Assembly (NCBI RefSeq): GCF_900963305.1
Contig: NC_042518.1
Span: 1,777,548 to 1,841,547, forward strand
DNA: 64,000 bases
Source of the DNA: Echeneis naucrates
Lineage: Eukaryota > Chordata > Actinopteri > Carangiformes > Echeneidae
Reading direction: 5' to 3'
Every line of letters starts with the position of its first letter. Positions within the stretch are counted from its first letter, which is position 1. Positions 35,701 to 48,838 of the stretch are shown here, one piece after another. Position numbers and translations under genes: made by a program. Below the pieces are notes generated by a model, which was not told where the DNA came from, ran no database searches, and worked only from the letters and a program-made list of their open reading frames with translations.

Positions 35701-38700
35701 GTTAGTGGGTGAGGAGTTTCAGTTGGAAACAACTTTGGCAGCCAAAGAGAGAGATGTTTCCCGCTGGAGCAGGTGGGGACCAAAAAGAAAAGAGAAGGAA
35801 TATAAACTATTTTCTCTCTGTTGGCTTCTGGACGTGTAAAAGGAGAATATTGTCTAGATTTTATGGAAGATTGTTTTCTTCATTTGTTGTCACCGTCCCT
35901 GTCAGTTAAAATCAGGTTTATTTATTTTTGAAAACAACAATCACGTTTTGAGACCATAAATTCGTTAAATCAGGGAGAAATAAGGCCGTTTTCCCATAGA
36001 CTTCAAGACAAAGTGACATCTTTTTCCAGCCAGTGGAGACTGATGGACCCTGATGGTCATTAGATCAGGAAATTCGTGTTCTGTGGGGATTTATGAATTC
36101 AGCTTTGACTGATCTGTGAGAATTTTCTCCAGTTTTTAATCGATGTAAATAGGAATTCTTCGGATTTTAGACTGATCAACAAAAACAAATTCAAGGTGCC
36201 AACTTGGACTCGAGGGAGCTTTCTCTTCATTGTTTAGAAAAGAGAAAAGAAAAGAGTGATTTGCAGCCTAACCTCGTGGGCTGGTCGGGCCTCGCTGCAG
36301 GAAGGCTGCAGCAGGTTGATCATGTGAGGCAGGGCCGCTCCCGCCGCTCCCGTGAACCTGGGCCAACAAAGATTACACGCCAACCCACGTGACTAATTGC
36401 AAGTCAGATGAGGGCATATCGTGTCATGATCACACGGGACGGCAGAGATGGACACACACTCCGGCCATATGGGCTGAGATCTGGACTCCACCTGTCCGAG
36501 GTGGTCGGTTTGGGAGAAGGAGACCGTTAAATCTCACGGTGGGAGTTCTGGGGCGAGGGATCACCAACCACCTGGACCGGGGCTGTGGCGGCCAGAGCTG
36601 CCCTCCGCCATGTTTTGCACAGCGAAGGTGAGGAAGTGTGTGTGGGTGTGATGGCGCAGGTGGATGTTGTGCGAAGGTGTGAGCCCGAGCTGCTCTGCTT
36701 TGCAGGCGGCTGATGTTCGATGCCCCCGGGCGGAGCGACATCATGTGAGAAAGATCAGAACGGCTGTGTGTGTGTCTGTGTGCGTGTCAACACACAAAAT
36801 GTCTCAGTTGTTGTTGACACACACACACACACTCTCTGAATGTGCCTCTTCAGTAAACCTTTTTAACCCTTGCACTCCCAAACACACACACACACATGAA
36901 CACACAATCAAAAGCTGCTTCTCATTGGTTGCCTGTCGCCCCCCCCCCCCATCGTAATTAGCCTCATCATGGAGCCATTTCCATGAAACAAACCCCCACC
37001 TCTCCTCGCTCCTCCTTTACTATCAGGCTCTCTGGGGAGGGAGGTGTGGTGAGGATCATGTAAATAACCCCCCCCCCCTTCTCTTTCTGCCCTTTTCTCT
37101 CCTCCGTCCTCATCTTTATGATCTTCATCCATGAACTTGCTCTTGCTGTCTCTCTGGTGAGGGGTGAGGGTGAAGGTGAGGTGTTTTGGGGTGTGGGGGG
37201 GGCAGCAGGCTGCATCCATCTCTTCTTTGCAGCCTTCAACCTTAAAACTCGTGTGACAGCAGCTTCACTGGCGGCTCGACTTCGTCACGCTTCCCCACAA
37301 AACCTCCTCCTCCTCCTCTTCCTCCCCCTCCTCACCCCTGGAGCTACCTTCCCACCACTACACACACCCCCTCTCCCACCTCCCCTCCCCCTGCAACGCC
37401 ACTCTCCTCCGATCACTCCGTTGGCTTGTGAGACTGAAGGCAGCCTTGACAGAGAGCGAGAGAGAGCGAGAGCGAGAGCGAGAGAGAGAGAGAGAGAGAG
37501 AGGGAAAGGAGAGAGAGAGCGAGGCTTTCCCAGAATAGAGAAGCAGGAGGAGGTGAGAGGGATGATGATGGAAGCCAGCTTTGACACTGAGGAGAGTTTT
37601 GACGATCCCTCCTGTCTCGCCCCGCAGCCCCCCGGCTCCATCTCACCGGCCAAGAGGCAGATCAGGGAGGTCAAGGAGACCAAGATCACCGTGAGTACCT
37701 GAGAACTTAATCCTCTAACTCCTCCTCAGCAGGTCGATCTGATGAGTTCACCTCCATCCCTTCTCCTTCTTCTTCTTCTTCTCCTTCTTCTTCTTCTTCT
37801 CCTCCTCCTCCCCGTCTTCTATCATCTGTTGACGTTTCCTGTAGTGGAGCGTGTTGTTGTCGTCCTCGTGGAGTAACATGGGGTTCCCTGCATGTTGGAG
37901 ACCAGATCAGTCTGAATGAAAAAGGAGAAGGAGAAGAAGAGGAAGAAGCCGTGCAGGGAGTTTGACCTCGTCAAAGATAAATTGATTCTCCCTTTCCGAA
38001 TTGTTATTTCAGTTAGTGGAAAGTCTGGCGCTGATCCGTCAGACTGATGGTCAGTATTTTTAGTATCAAGCAACCTTTTAGTCTGTCAGATGAAGAAGAG
38101 GAGGAAGAACCTCAGAGTGGTTTGGTCATCGAGCGTCGTCCACATGTAATTTACAGAGCAGTGCAGGTCACAAGTAAATGCCCCCCCACCCCGCCAAAGA
38201 AAACGCTAAACTCATGGGTATCGGTGCGAGATGAGGAGGAATTTAAATGTGCTCTCTGTGAAGTGGAGAACAGTGTCTTTGTCTCAAGATGCCCAGACAG
38301 GAGCTGCAGTTATGTAACCTCTTAGTCCGTAGATGAGTGTTGAAGGAGGAGGGGAGGCGTGGAGTTCGGGGGGGTTGAGGCCAACCTGTGGTGGTGAAGA
38401 CAGACGGAGGGTGATTTTTATTTTAAGTCTCACGGGGGGTTGATTTTTTTGCGCTGACCTGCAGCAGCCGCGGGAGCCGTCAGTCTGGCTATTGTGAAAA
38501 ACCCCGAGCAGACCTGGCGAGGAGAGATGCAGCAAGTCCAGTTTCCATGGTGACAAAAGCAATGGCACTGATTAATGGGTGTTGAAATGGAAAACACTGG
38601 CAGAGGAGACGGCGGTGTTGGGGGGTGCCATTCAGATATTCACTGTTTTGGAGAAGGAAAAAAAAAAGATGATTCCTCCTCTCTGGGTCTTTTCATTGAC

Positions 38701-41700
38701 TCGCAGCCTCCGTGTGAATCTACTGACATCTATTTTGTAGTTTCAGCTAATTTTAAATCTGCACACAAGTCCTGATCTGTGAACGCGCGCTGCTGTCAAC
38801 TTCAAGTAAATGCTGCATGTTTCCGCTGCAGTGAGCGCAGCAGCCGGAATAAAACAAGATTGAATTCAAATTAAAGGCAGGTGATGGAGATTAAATCTGC
38901 AGACGAGGATGACGTCAGTCCACAAAGGTGTCTTTTTGTTCGCCACGGTACACCTCGCATTACACAACCCCTCCACAGTTGTCATGGAGACGCACACATC
39001 CATGACTGTCTGCAAAATGGACCCTCACAGGACGCCGCACATCAGATAGGAGGACCCAGGAGCCGCTCTGTAACCTTGACTTCACCTTCACCGGCCTCGA
39101 CCAGATCGGAACAAATTCTCCTGCCTCGGCCTTTAATGTTTTTCCCCTCTCATAAAACATTCATCCGCTCATTCAGACTTGTTGCTATGCCGCGTGCACT
39201 CAGTGTAGGCATGCTGGGAATGGCAGCTCGTTAAAGGGACTCATCTGGGGTTGATGGCGGGATTCAGACGGGGCGCTCTGATTGGTCAGTGAGGAAGGGA
39301 ATGGAGGAATGAGGGGAGAAAAGGCAACAGAGAGGATGTTTGAGATTGTTTTGTTATGGGAATGGGAAGGGAGCATGTGGTTGTGTGTGTGTGTGTGTGT
39401 GTGTGGGGGGGGGTCTTTTACAGCAAAAGTAATTTGTTGCTTAGCAACAGCAGCAGACCATCCTACAGTCGCATTGTGTCGGAGAGAGAATGGAAGTGTT
39501 TCAGTTGTTCGTTGACTGAAAAGCCGTTATTTTTTACGCGGCTCACGGGCCATTAGTTCTTTGACTGTGTCATGATTTTGTTCTCTCTTATTCAGCAAAG
39601 GAAAAGAATAAAGCATTTACACAGCCTGCAGCCTGGAAACCTCATGAAAACCCCTCAGGGGAGTGTGTGAGTCCTCAGTGAGGACAAGTCATCACTTCTG
39701 CACTTTGTTTTATGCACAACTGCAACAACACAAGGAGGCAAAACACGGCAACACAAACAGGCAGCTGCAGCATCACACGTCCTCACAGCTGGACCTCAAA
39801 CATTTATCACACACTGTGTCATTAAGATAATCTATATTAATACTTTACTGGCAGCCTGGTGTACCTCACCAAGCAGCCATAAAGGAGAAGTCAGTTCGGC
39901 CGACAGCCTTCCTGGAGATAAATGGTCTCATTTTCTGCAGGATGTGAGAGGCTGATAAACAACAGTCATGATGAATGTGGAGCCAGCGTAATGGAAAATC
40001 TGGTGCCCATGACAATCAGTATGATCTCTGAGGCAGAAAATGAACAAAGTGACTGGTCGGCACACGGAGTAAATCACACCGCTGCTCCTTCGGTTTCACG
40101 GCGTTACTGCCAGTTCATGTTTCTTATCGACGCACTGTCGTCGTTTTACCAATTGGCGAATGGTCACATCGGTATTTCCTCTGGACTGTGGTGATTATGT
40201 AAGAGAGGAGAGAGCGTTACTCATCTGTTTTTGAAGTTGTTTATTGGAAGCCGCTCAGATGAAGTGCGCTGATGGCAGAGCGGAGAATGAAGAGGTCGAT
40301 GTTGGCTCTCCGGCTTTTTGTGTTTTATAGGAAAGAACAATTGTGTTGTGACAACGTGAGGCGGCAAACAGAGAGGACAATCTCCTCCCCCTGATGCTGT
40401 GAGGGGGTTTTTTGTTTTGTTTGTTTGGGTTTTTTTAGATAAATCAGATGCAATGTAACGACATCTCTGCCACACTAAGTCGTCCACCCACAACAGGCTT
40501 TATGTTCGAGGGTCCCATCGGCCATTTTCAATCAGAAACACAACCTGCTCAACTCCAAACGGACAAACTGAGCGTTACATGAACTGTATTATTGGCTTTA
40601 GCATCATTACTTCAGCTGTGTTTCACTTTGTTCTGGACTCCATCGTCTCCAAAGAGTCTAAATTACACTTGAGTCTGAAAGGTCCTGATCCTGTTTCAGC
40701 GTCCTCATATCACTGATAAACAGGTTTGGTTCAGATTTGTGGTTGAAGCTCCAGTTAACAGCCTTCTGTAAGTAGGAAAGGAGTTTAAATAGTATATTTA
40801 TCATATTAGGGAATGAAATTTAAAGGTTAATGCAGAAGAATGGAGGAGCCTGTTCAGGTTCAGGTTAAAAGAGTTTGTATGTTTTGGTTTTGCCACATAA
40901 TTGGAGTTTTCATTAGCAATGAGCTTTGTACTTTAGATGAGAAGCACCGTTTGACCTGGCCAGAAGTTAAAGGAGGGGTTTTTTATATTTTGTACAATTT
41001 TCTTCCTTTTTACTGGGTTCACCTTTTTATAAGTCCTCAGGGAATTCCAAAACGTGTCTGAATATTTCTTTTAGCAGTGGCTTTTATAAGCAGCAGTTAA
41101 CAGAGTCCTTCGAAGAACACATCATCTTATTCCACATAAAGGACGGTTTCAATGGACACATCCTCTGCTGCCCAACCTTCCAATATTTATTCCACACCAG
41201 GTGGATAAATCAGCTGTAATGCTCTGTCTGCACAGGCCGAGCTTCCATTGACCTCGTCCTCCAAAGAATCAGATACAGTTTAAAAGAAATGTCACCATTT
41301 TCTGCACTAAGTGTTTCAGAACATCTGGACTTTCTAAACTCGCCACACATCCTGGAACTTGTCATGAAATGTGTCCCAAATAAATTCAGCCTTTGTCCCT
41401 TTGGTTTTCTCTCTGCTCTGATGTGACGGTTGGATTACACAAGTGAGATGTTTCCCTTCTGAAATCTGAAAGAGAAAGGAGCGAAGCTGCATGTTTCTCT
41501 TTGTGGCGGCGGTGAACTCGAGCCTTGAACTCTGAGTCACTGTGTGTCTGTGTGTGTGCGGATGGCCGTGGATGACATGACAGGGAGGGTATCTGGTCGT
41601 GCCAGTCGGGGGGGGGGGGCGCTCACAGATGGTTACATTACATAATTGCACCCTAAAGAGTAATTGGAGACGCTGTGGAGCGCCGAGTCTGTGTTCAGAT

Positions 41701-44700
41701 GAGTGCCGTGTGTTTATCTGCAGCAGCACATATTCAATCTAGAGAAAGTTCCTTTTTGTTTTGGCTCTTTGTTCCTCTCTCTGCCTCTCTGGTTTCTTTC
41801 TGTGCCCCCCGCAGGCCCATGGGTCACCAAACTTACTCATGTCTGACCGTTTGTCCCTTCCCATCTGCAGCATCCAAATGAAACTCAGCAGCTCTCTTCC
41901 TCTCTCTTTGCCTCAGATCAACTGTGTGACTTTCCCTCTCCCTGGAGAAGGTCCGGAGCAGCAGCTCCTCAAACCCAACGAATGGAGCTACTGCGATTAC
42001 TTCTGGGTGAGTTCACGGCAAGGACAGCAGAGAGAGCTGATGTCCATCCATCTCATTTTCTACACAAGGTTACAGGCTGTCATTCCATCACAGCGTCTGA
42101 GAGCTAACCATAAATTAAAAACATCTTCCCACCAACATCCGAGAGGCCGTTACGACCGAGGACATCGCTGCCTCGCATCATCCAAAGAATGGAAACCTGT
42201 TTTGATGTGCCAGATGAGGTTTTACAAGCCGTTGCCGTGGAAACCTTTCCCATCCTCCCTGGCCTGCAGCTTTATCCTGCATGTCCGGGGGAAACTTTTG
42301 TTTGTTAGATGGCGTCACTTAACAAACAACAGTACTACATTTTAAAAAGGAGTAAACACAACGGTCTTTTATTTAAATAGATGAACCGAGCTGCCTGACA
42401 AATAGTGGAGGGAGGATTACTGTCCTTTAAAACACATGTAAATGTTCAAAAGAGATTTATTTTTTTAGGTAAACGTGCAGCAACATAAACTAGATGCTAT
42501 CAACATCACAAAGCTAAAAGTGTTTTCTTATCATGGATCATTTTCAGTAGGTACGACCACTAATGGTTTCTGGAGAAGGAAAAAATGACATATATAACAC
42601 TGAGCTTCAGAAATTAGACCTCGACGTGACCTCACAAATTAATTTGCTAATTACGACACAAATTAACTGCAATGACAGTTAACATCCAGAGGGTCAAAGG
42701 TCAGCCTCACTGTGACATCACAATGTGCCCAGAAGGTTCCCATCAGCGCAGGGTTCATCACACCGCAGTTGGAGGATAAACAATTAAATTAAATTATGAG
42801 ACTAAAGCATGACAGAAGCGGTCAATACAAAACCCTCATTAAACAAAGGATGCTATTGGTTTTCATGTTGGAGCGCCGATCGAACGGCTTCCTGCTTTAG
42901 ATGTTTCCCCTGTGGCGGCTGTTATTTTCAGTTTCCACACGTTTCAATTCAAAATGGAATTTACGTTGAAAAGCCCCAGGTATTGACTGCAGCCCGACAC
43001 CTTCCCCCCGCCAAACACACACCTTTTCTCCCTAATTTCCTGCCTGTTGTGCGTCTTGTTGCGTCGCTGCTGCTCCAAACTGCTGCCTCAGCTCCACGTG
43101 GCGACGCAAATGCTCCCATAAAAAACAGAGAGAGCGCCACACGTTGGCAAATCCCATCTGCCATTTTCATACAAAAGAACACACATCGAATACACAACCC
43201 AATCATCGGTGACTGATGAACACAGTGTGAGTCACACATTCATGCTCATAGTTTCTGACTCAGCACTCGAGCCCATTTTCACAAACCTACACGCTCTCCA
43301 ATGTAAACAACACAGACGTCCCTGAACTCATCGCTGTTTATTTTTCCACTTCTCTTCAGACCGACAAGAAGGACCCCCAGGGGACCGCCTCGGTGGCGGG
43401 CTTCGAGGTTCTTCTGCAGAAGCAGCTGAAGGGCAAACAGATGCAGAAAGAGATGGCAGAGTTTATCCACGAGAGGTAACAGCTTTAATGGCAGTCCGTC
43501 AATGAATCATATCGTGTTGTGGTTTACAGATAAACCCTTTTTTCTCTTTTTAGTGTTTTCTGAACATATTTGTCGAAGGGGAAAGGAAAATGGGGAAAAT
43601 TTGGCCATAAAGGGTTAAGCAGTTTTTGTATAAACGCACATTAAAGCTATAAAAAGCTTGAAAAACAGCACAACAATCGGCAGAAGAGGCTCCATTTAGG
43701 TCTGAAGGCTGAAATGTAGGCTTGAAGCCAGTAATTAAAGAATCTATAGATCTGAATGTGCAGGAAACTTCCTGAGTCTGACACAGATAACGAGGCCTCT
43801 GTATAATTAGCCTCAGCTCATTGGACAAAAAGCTTCTGTTCACATCCCGTTTTCTTTTTCCTGAAGTCGGAGAACGACTGACCTTCCTCGGGTGGCGGGT
43901 TCATTCAGGTGTGGACCGTAAATGTGAGGAAGTGAATGTCACACAGGGCGAAAACATGGCTTCTCCAAAATGGAGGGAGGAGGAAGAACAGCTGGTGTGT
44001 GAAATCCGTTTGGATTTCAGCTTTCACAGCACATTTGTAGCAGAAGTTTTGCATCATTCTGCTGCAGCACAGCCTTGAAATGATCTTTTTTTTTTGCTAC
44101 ACACTTCACCAAAGCAGTTTCTGTCCTCTGTTTTCGCCAGGAAGCTTTCACATCTCGCTGTTTGTGTTTCAGGATAAAGATTGAAGAGGAGTATGCCAAG
44201 AACCTCTCCAAGCTGTCTCTGAGCCCCCTGGCAGCGCAGGAGGAAGGGTGAGTGCTGTAAACATTCGCTGCTGTGCGTGCGGCTCCAAAGCTCCCTCAGC
44301 AAGGCGGCAGATAGTGTCAGTAATTAACAGAAGAGCATCTAAAGATAGGAATGTTTAAAATAGGCTCATTCCCACACTGCTTTCTGTGACTGATGCTCCG
44401 TTCAAGCACACATACTTCATGAAAGAAATTGTGTTGTGTGTGTGTGTGTGTTGAGAGTTTTAAATCTTTGAGCTGATCTCAAATTCAGCAGACGCAGACA
44501 GAGATAAAGTTCGGCTCAACAGATCAGAACGAGCGCCGTCTGGTTCCTTTCCAGATCTGGAAATTCCACGATTGCAGATTAGAATAATCGTCAAATAAAA
44601 ACCTTTTTTAAACAACCACATCGGAGATAAACTGATGAACCAAGTTAGTTCAGATCTGGATCAGTCTGACTCTGACAGGAGCTCTGCCGCTTTCTCATCC

Positions 44701-47700
44701 TCCATCTTTGATCGCGTTGGATCGGAGATTCTGGGTCCTAAAACATGAATCCACCTTCGTCTTTTCTCAGGACTCTGGGAGAAGCCTGGACTCAGCTGAA
44801 GAAGAGTCTCCACGACGAGGCCGAGGTTCACCTGAAGTTCTCCAACAAAGTAACGTCTAATGAGGACTTTTACTGTCCAGTCCCATCCGGACAATTTGGA
44901 TCTCAGTGATTCTTCACACCAACCGACTTTTGTGTTTTCATCCATGTTTTGTCTAAAAATCTACTCAACCTGACTCACTGTTTCAAATTTGAATCCTGTT
45001 TATTATTTCTAATAAAATTCTTCTTAGATGTTGATATTTGATATTGAGAAACATCCAAAGAGAAGAATAATACGCCTAATCATGAGATGAATCGTCTTCT
45101 TCCTGCAGCTCCACTCCGAGGTGGAGAAACCTCTGCTGACGTTCAGGGGCGACAACTTCAAGAAGGACCTGAAGAAGTACGACCATCACATCGCCGACCT
45201 CAGGAAGCAGCTGGCCAGTCGCTACGCAGGAGTGGAGAAGGTACTGAGAGAGTTTCTATTTTTGTTTTCTCCTCACAGCCAGTGAAACACACAGCAGTGT
45301 TTATATCACAGATATTACATAACCATTCTCACCACGTCTTGGTGCTTTATTTTTGCTTCCCACCTGTTCAGTCTTTTCATGAATGAACTTGTTTCCTGCG
45401 TAGAAACACAAACAGAACGCACTTTGCGGTCGATATCAGCAAAATCCAAACTGGACTAGCTGAAGATTATCTATAAACTTGGTTTAAATTTTAAAGGGCT
45501 GATGTCGATAAGGAGAACCAAAAACTGCCTCAGTGTATTTTTACGTCTCTTCTCTCTGACTATTTTCTGAATACATCAGATTTTAGGAAAAACACGGTTG
45601 GATGGTGAGTCCAGGGAGGTGGGGTTCGTGGACGTAGCTGAGGACGGTGGCTGCTTCGTTGTGACAGCTAGTTTTAAGACTCAATTTCTAAATCCGGGCT
45701 GTGAGCTTTTCTTTGTGGACTAACAGAGAACTTCGACCTGATTTTAGCAGATTTCAAAATCTACCTTTAGACCGTGTGGGACCTTTAATATAAAGAGAAA
45801 TATAAAAACATGGAAATTATATTAATTCATGGAGGAATGTCGTTATCCATCTGTGTTTTCTTGGAGGACTAACTAGTTTTTTTACTGTCAGAAAACTTTT
45901 ATAGGACAGTGTGGTTAAGAGATGGGAGAGAGAAGAGGAACGATGAATTATACAGCATGATTCATTAAAAACTGTGTGCAAAAATAAAAGTATTAACAAT
46001 TTAAAATAATCAACCGAATAAGTAAGTAATTTTCTATTTTAAATTAAGTTTATTCCAGAAAGTTTTTGAGTTGTGAGTACTTCATGAGCTGTACAGTCAG
46101 TTATTTTTCTGATTATTTTTCTGAGTAATAAACTGTTCTCCTGACAGCGGTGGCTTCAGGTTCTCTGCAGACCACACCTTTTCATTTTGCACATCACGGT
46201 TACTGCTTGTTTACCTTTTGAACACCATGACAGAATGAGAGGAAGGCTTTGAGCTTTACCTTTGTAACAGATGTAGGTATGGTGTGTACGTCTAAGGATT
46301 GGGCCGAATCACTTCTTTTCTTCATTCACACATCCTGTTTCTGTTTGTGTGTGTGCAGGCCCGTAAAGCTCTGGCGGACAGGCAGAAGGATCTGGAGGTG
46401 AAGACCCAGCAGCTGGAGATCAAACTGAGCAACAAGACGGAGGAGGACATAAAGAAGGCCCGGAGGAAATCCACACAAGCAGGTCAGAGGTCACACCAAA
46501 TAACTGCACTGAGAACCAGAGAGGAGAAAAAAGATCTACAGTTAACGTCTGTCATCAGCGTTTTAAAGCCGAAGATGGTGACTGTCAGAAAAAAGCGAAT
46601 CAACCACAATCTGCTTTACTGTGGCTCGATTTAAAACCACCCACGTTTGGTTTCAGGTGGCACGACGTGATGGAACAATTCATTGTCAGGCTAAGCCGAG
46701 CTCAGAGGTCAGCCAACTGTGACCTCCTCCGTTGGTTTGTGTTATAGATGAAACACACAGTCCTCCATTTCAGTCACTGGACTGGAAGTTTCACCAGCTT
46801 AAAGTGAAGAAACTGAAAGACGAGCGGAGCGAAGAAGAAAAAGATTCGGCGGTTGACATTTTACTCAGGCAGAATAAGAGCTCCAGCTGTGCTTCAGCAG
46901 AGAGAAAGCTCTGCGGGAACTTATCTGGTAGTTTCTCTCTTCCACTCAGTAGATTAGTCACCGTCCACGGCACTAATCGATATCGCTCGTGAGCCACCAT
47001 GAAATGATGTCAGCCGCGTGTCAGTGATCACTGCTGTAACCTCAGGGTTGGGCCACGTGTCATTGCGATTCACTGCACACGCTGCCCGAGGCGGGAAGGA
47101 GTTTTTACCTTCACTGAGTGAATTTTAATGAGCCACACTGACTTTTTTACTGCCTCATTATCAGACTCTTTGTGTTTTAGGAGACACAGAGCTGGTATGT
47201 GATTTGGATTTGATAGAGAAAGAGACATTCATGGTGACATGAAAACAAAAATGAAGACAAAAAATCTTTTTACTGCAAATCTTATAATAACCAAAGAAAA
47301 ATATTTTCCTCATCCGGCCTTACAGTTATTTAAATAAACAAAATGTATGTTGTAACTGCTGACAGAAGGAGAGCAGCTGCAGATTTTCATAAGGGACCAA
47401 AATACAAAACGACACATAGCTGCTGGTTTAGATATCCACATTAAACCAACAGAGGCAAAATAAGTGATGAATAATTCAAACTGTGCAGATTTTTATGTAT
47501 TAAAAATAAATTTAAAAAAGTGAGAAGGTGAGGAGGGTTTAAAAATAGTAGCTGTCAAAGCAAACCTGAACTCTCCTTCATGTTTGTCCCAGAAATGTTC
47601 AGCATCATGAGCAGAAGGAAAGTTTTAGTGAGTTTGTTTTATTATTTCATGTGAGGAGCTGGTTTGTCACAGAGTTAGTTTATTCCTGTGCATTGAGTGG

Positions 47701-48838
47701 AGGCTTTTGTATGAACACATAATGAACAACCAATGTTGTAAAACAGCTGTAATGAAAGCAGCTACGTGATAATGTAGGTGATGCCTGAGCTCCCTCTGCT
47801 GGTCCTGCAGACACGTAGAGCTGAAAAGGAGAAGTGTCTCTGTCTGACCTTTAACTTTTCACGTGCTGCTCTGTGTTTCCCAGGAGACGACCTGATGCGC
47901 TGCGTGGACCTGTACAACCAGACCCAGTCCAAATGGTTCGAAGAAATGGTCACCACCAGCATGGTAACGCTTCCTCTTCGTGGTCTCGACTAAACACAGA
48001 GTCCAGCTAATCTCCAAAACAGCCTGATACTGACCGTCTGACTTCCTTCCTTCCTCTTCAGGAGCTGGAAAAGCTGGAGGTGGACCGGATCGAGTGGATC
48101 CAGCAGCATCTACGCCAGTACACGACGCTGCGGCATGAAACCGACATGTTCAATCAGAGTGTGAGTGCAGAACCAGCTCTCTCTGTGACGCTGAAGCTTT
48201 CTGCTGCAGATAATGAGCTCCTTTAGTTTTTGTATTATTCTCTAATCTATCGTCACTGTTCCCCCGATAACACAACCCGACTTATATTCCTTTGTTTCTG
48301 GGAACTTTCCTCCCTCAACCACGGAAAACTGATGTGCCGCTGCCTGGTTTTCTTCAGTATCCAGAATAACCCACATCCACACAAACACAGATACCAGCGG
48401 CTAATTCAGCACAGTTCATCGGGCCCAATGTGGTTAAATATAAACAAATACAGGCTTTAAAATGGGCTTTAAGCCGACACCTGGTGTAACGAGAAGTAGG
48501 ACGGTCAGGTCTGCTGAGGATTTCCTATTCATCCTCGGTGTCTTAATCTATTTTCAAAGAATAATCCGTCACTGATGCTCAAAGAATCTGAGGAAAGGCG
48601 AATCTTCTGCTGCCCAGGAAAAAAAACAACGTTGTTTGGTGGTTATTTCTCTGCCTCATTGCTGGGGTAATAATAATAGTGAAGTACTGATGTCTGATTG
48701 GTTCGTGTGGTTGTGCGTTTGTAGACGGTGGAACCGGTCGACCAGCTGCTGCAGAACGTGGATCCAGCCAAAGACCGAGAGCTTTGGGTGAAGGAGAACA
48801 AAACCGGCGAGGTCCGGCCTGTGGACATGGACATATAA
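32235..48838 (+). CDS. gas7: GAS7, WW and F-BAR domain protein
   Basis: Growth arrest-specific 7: a membrane-curving, actin-associated F-BAR protein involved in neurite outgrowth. The WW domain is assembled from LPPGWRSYVSPEG, LRYYVNSCSK and ETTWRHPSSS in exons 32235-32322, 33901-33978 and 35424-35509. These phases fit exactly, although each is too short to stand out as an open frame. Next comes 37628-37690 (GSISPAKRQIREVKETKIT), or the whole exon 37562-37690 as an alternative start. Then 41917-42006, 43360-43475, 44173-44247, 44771-44849, 45109-45240, 46359-46482, 47884-47963, 48062-48160 and 48725-48838. The tail matches mammalian GAS7 closely (LLQKQLKGKQMQKEM, HHIADLRKQLASRYA, NKTEEDIKKARRKSTQ, TVEPVDQLL, end RPVDMDI). 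From exon 32235 the product is 407 residues; from ATG 37562 it is 345. No SH3 exon was found, so the 5' end of the long form is open. Confidence 0.92.
32357..32520 (+). repeat. Dispersed short repeat, copy B
   Basis: Within gas7 intron 1 of the recognised exons. Blocks TTGAAGTGAATGGGGAAATG, GAGTTTATAGTCTCAATTTC and ATGATGGTCCCATATT match the order of blocks in the copies near 14306 and 61757. Edges approximate. Confidence 0.55.
32742..32768 (+). repeat. (CA)n microsatellite
   Basis: Uninterrupted CA run of about 13 units in the intron after the first WW exon of gas7, followed by an A-rich CA-variant tail. Confidence 0.9.
35921..36020 (-). repeat. Dispersed short repeat, copy C (inverted)
   Basis: Reads on the minus strand as TTGAAGTCTATGGGAAAACG followed by AATTTATGGTCTCAAAACGT, the same block order as the other copies. 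It lies in the gas7 intron 35510-37561, opposite in strand to copies A, B and D. Confidence 0.55.
36764..36834. repeat. TG/CA inverted repeat with potential hairpin
   Basis: A TG-rich arm ending GTGTGCGTGTCAAC is followed about 20 bases later by GTTGACACACACACACAC. The arms pair over roughly 24 bases with few mismatches. It is in a gas7 intron, shortly before the internal first exon. Confidence 0.6.
36936..37522 (+). promoter_or_regulatory. Low-complexity region upstream of internal gas7 first exon
   Basis: C-runs (about 36936-36950 and 37069-37078), a long C/T-rich stretch (about 37290-37400) and a GA microsatellite with GC interruptions (37451-37522) end about 40 bases before ATG 37562. 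GA/CT-rich TATA-less DNA just before a candidate first exon is consistent with an internal promoter, but no core element is identifiable. Confidence 0.35.
37562..37690 (+). CDS. gas7: Alternative first coding exon of gas7 (short isoform)
   Basis: Starts ATGATGATGGAAG; the third ATG has A at -3 and G at +4. It codes 43 residues beginning MMMEASFDTEESFDD and ending KETKIT before donor GTGAGT. It joins 41917 in frame to give a 345-residue F-BAR protein without the WW domain. A CCCCGCAG acceptor inside the exon (ends 37627) lies exactly 22 codons in, at a codon boundary. That phase fits the phase-0 donor of 35509, so the long form can use only 37628-37690. Mammalian GAS7 also makes short isoforms from internal first exons. 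Transcript evidence is not available here. Confidence 0.7.
37691..41916 (+). other. Large gas7 intron
   Basis: 4.2 kb with a CTT/CTC microsatellite (about 37761-37811) and a (TG)n run followed by poly-G (39381-39413). Several short open frames occur, one acidic near 38047-38325, but none shows a known domain or good splice context. I see no further gene. Confidence 0.6.
42007..47883 (+). other. gas7 introns of the F-BAR region
   Basis: Introns 42007-43359, 43476-44172, 44248-44770, 44850-45108, 45241-46358 and 46483-47883 separate the F-BAR exons. A (TG)n run lies at about 44431-44450. Nothing else recognisable; AT-rich low-complexity stretches are frequent. Confidence 0.6.

Noticed and set aside
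36389-36744. Overlapping open frames on both strands
   Set aside because: Arise in GC-rich intronic DNA of gas7; no motif and no family resemblance.
37118-37702. Long open frame running from 37118 through the gas7 first exon
   Set aside because: The upstream part is low-complexity (RERERARARA) from the GA microsatellite. Only the part from 37562 matches the gas7 context.
38047-38325. Acidic open frame inside the large gas7 intron
   Set aside because: No known domain, no good splice context, and composition explained by a GAAGAGG-rich run.
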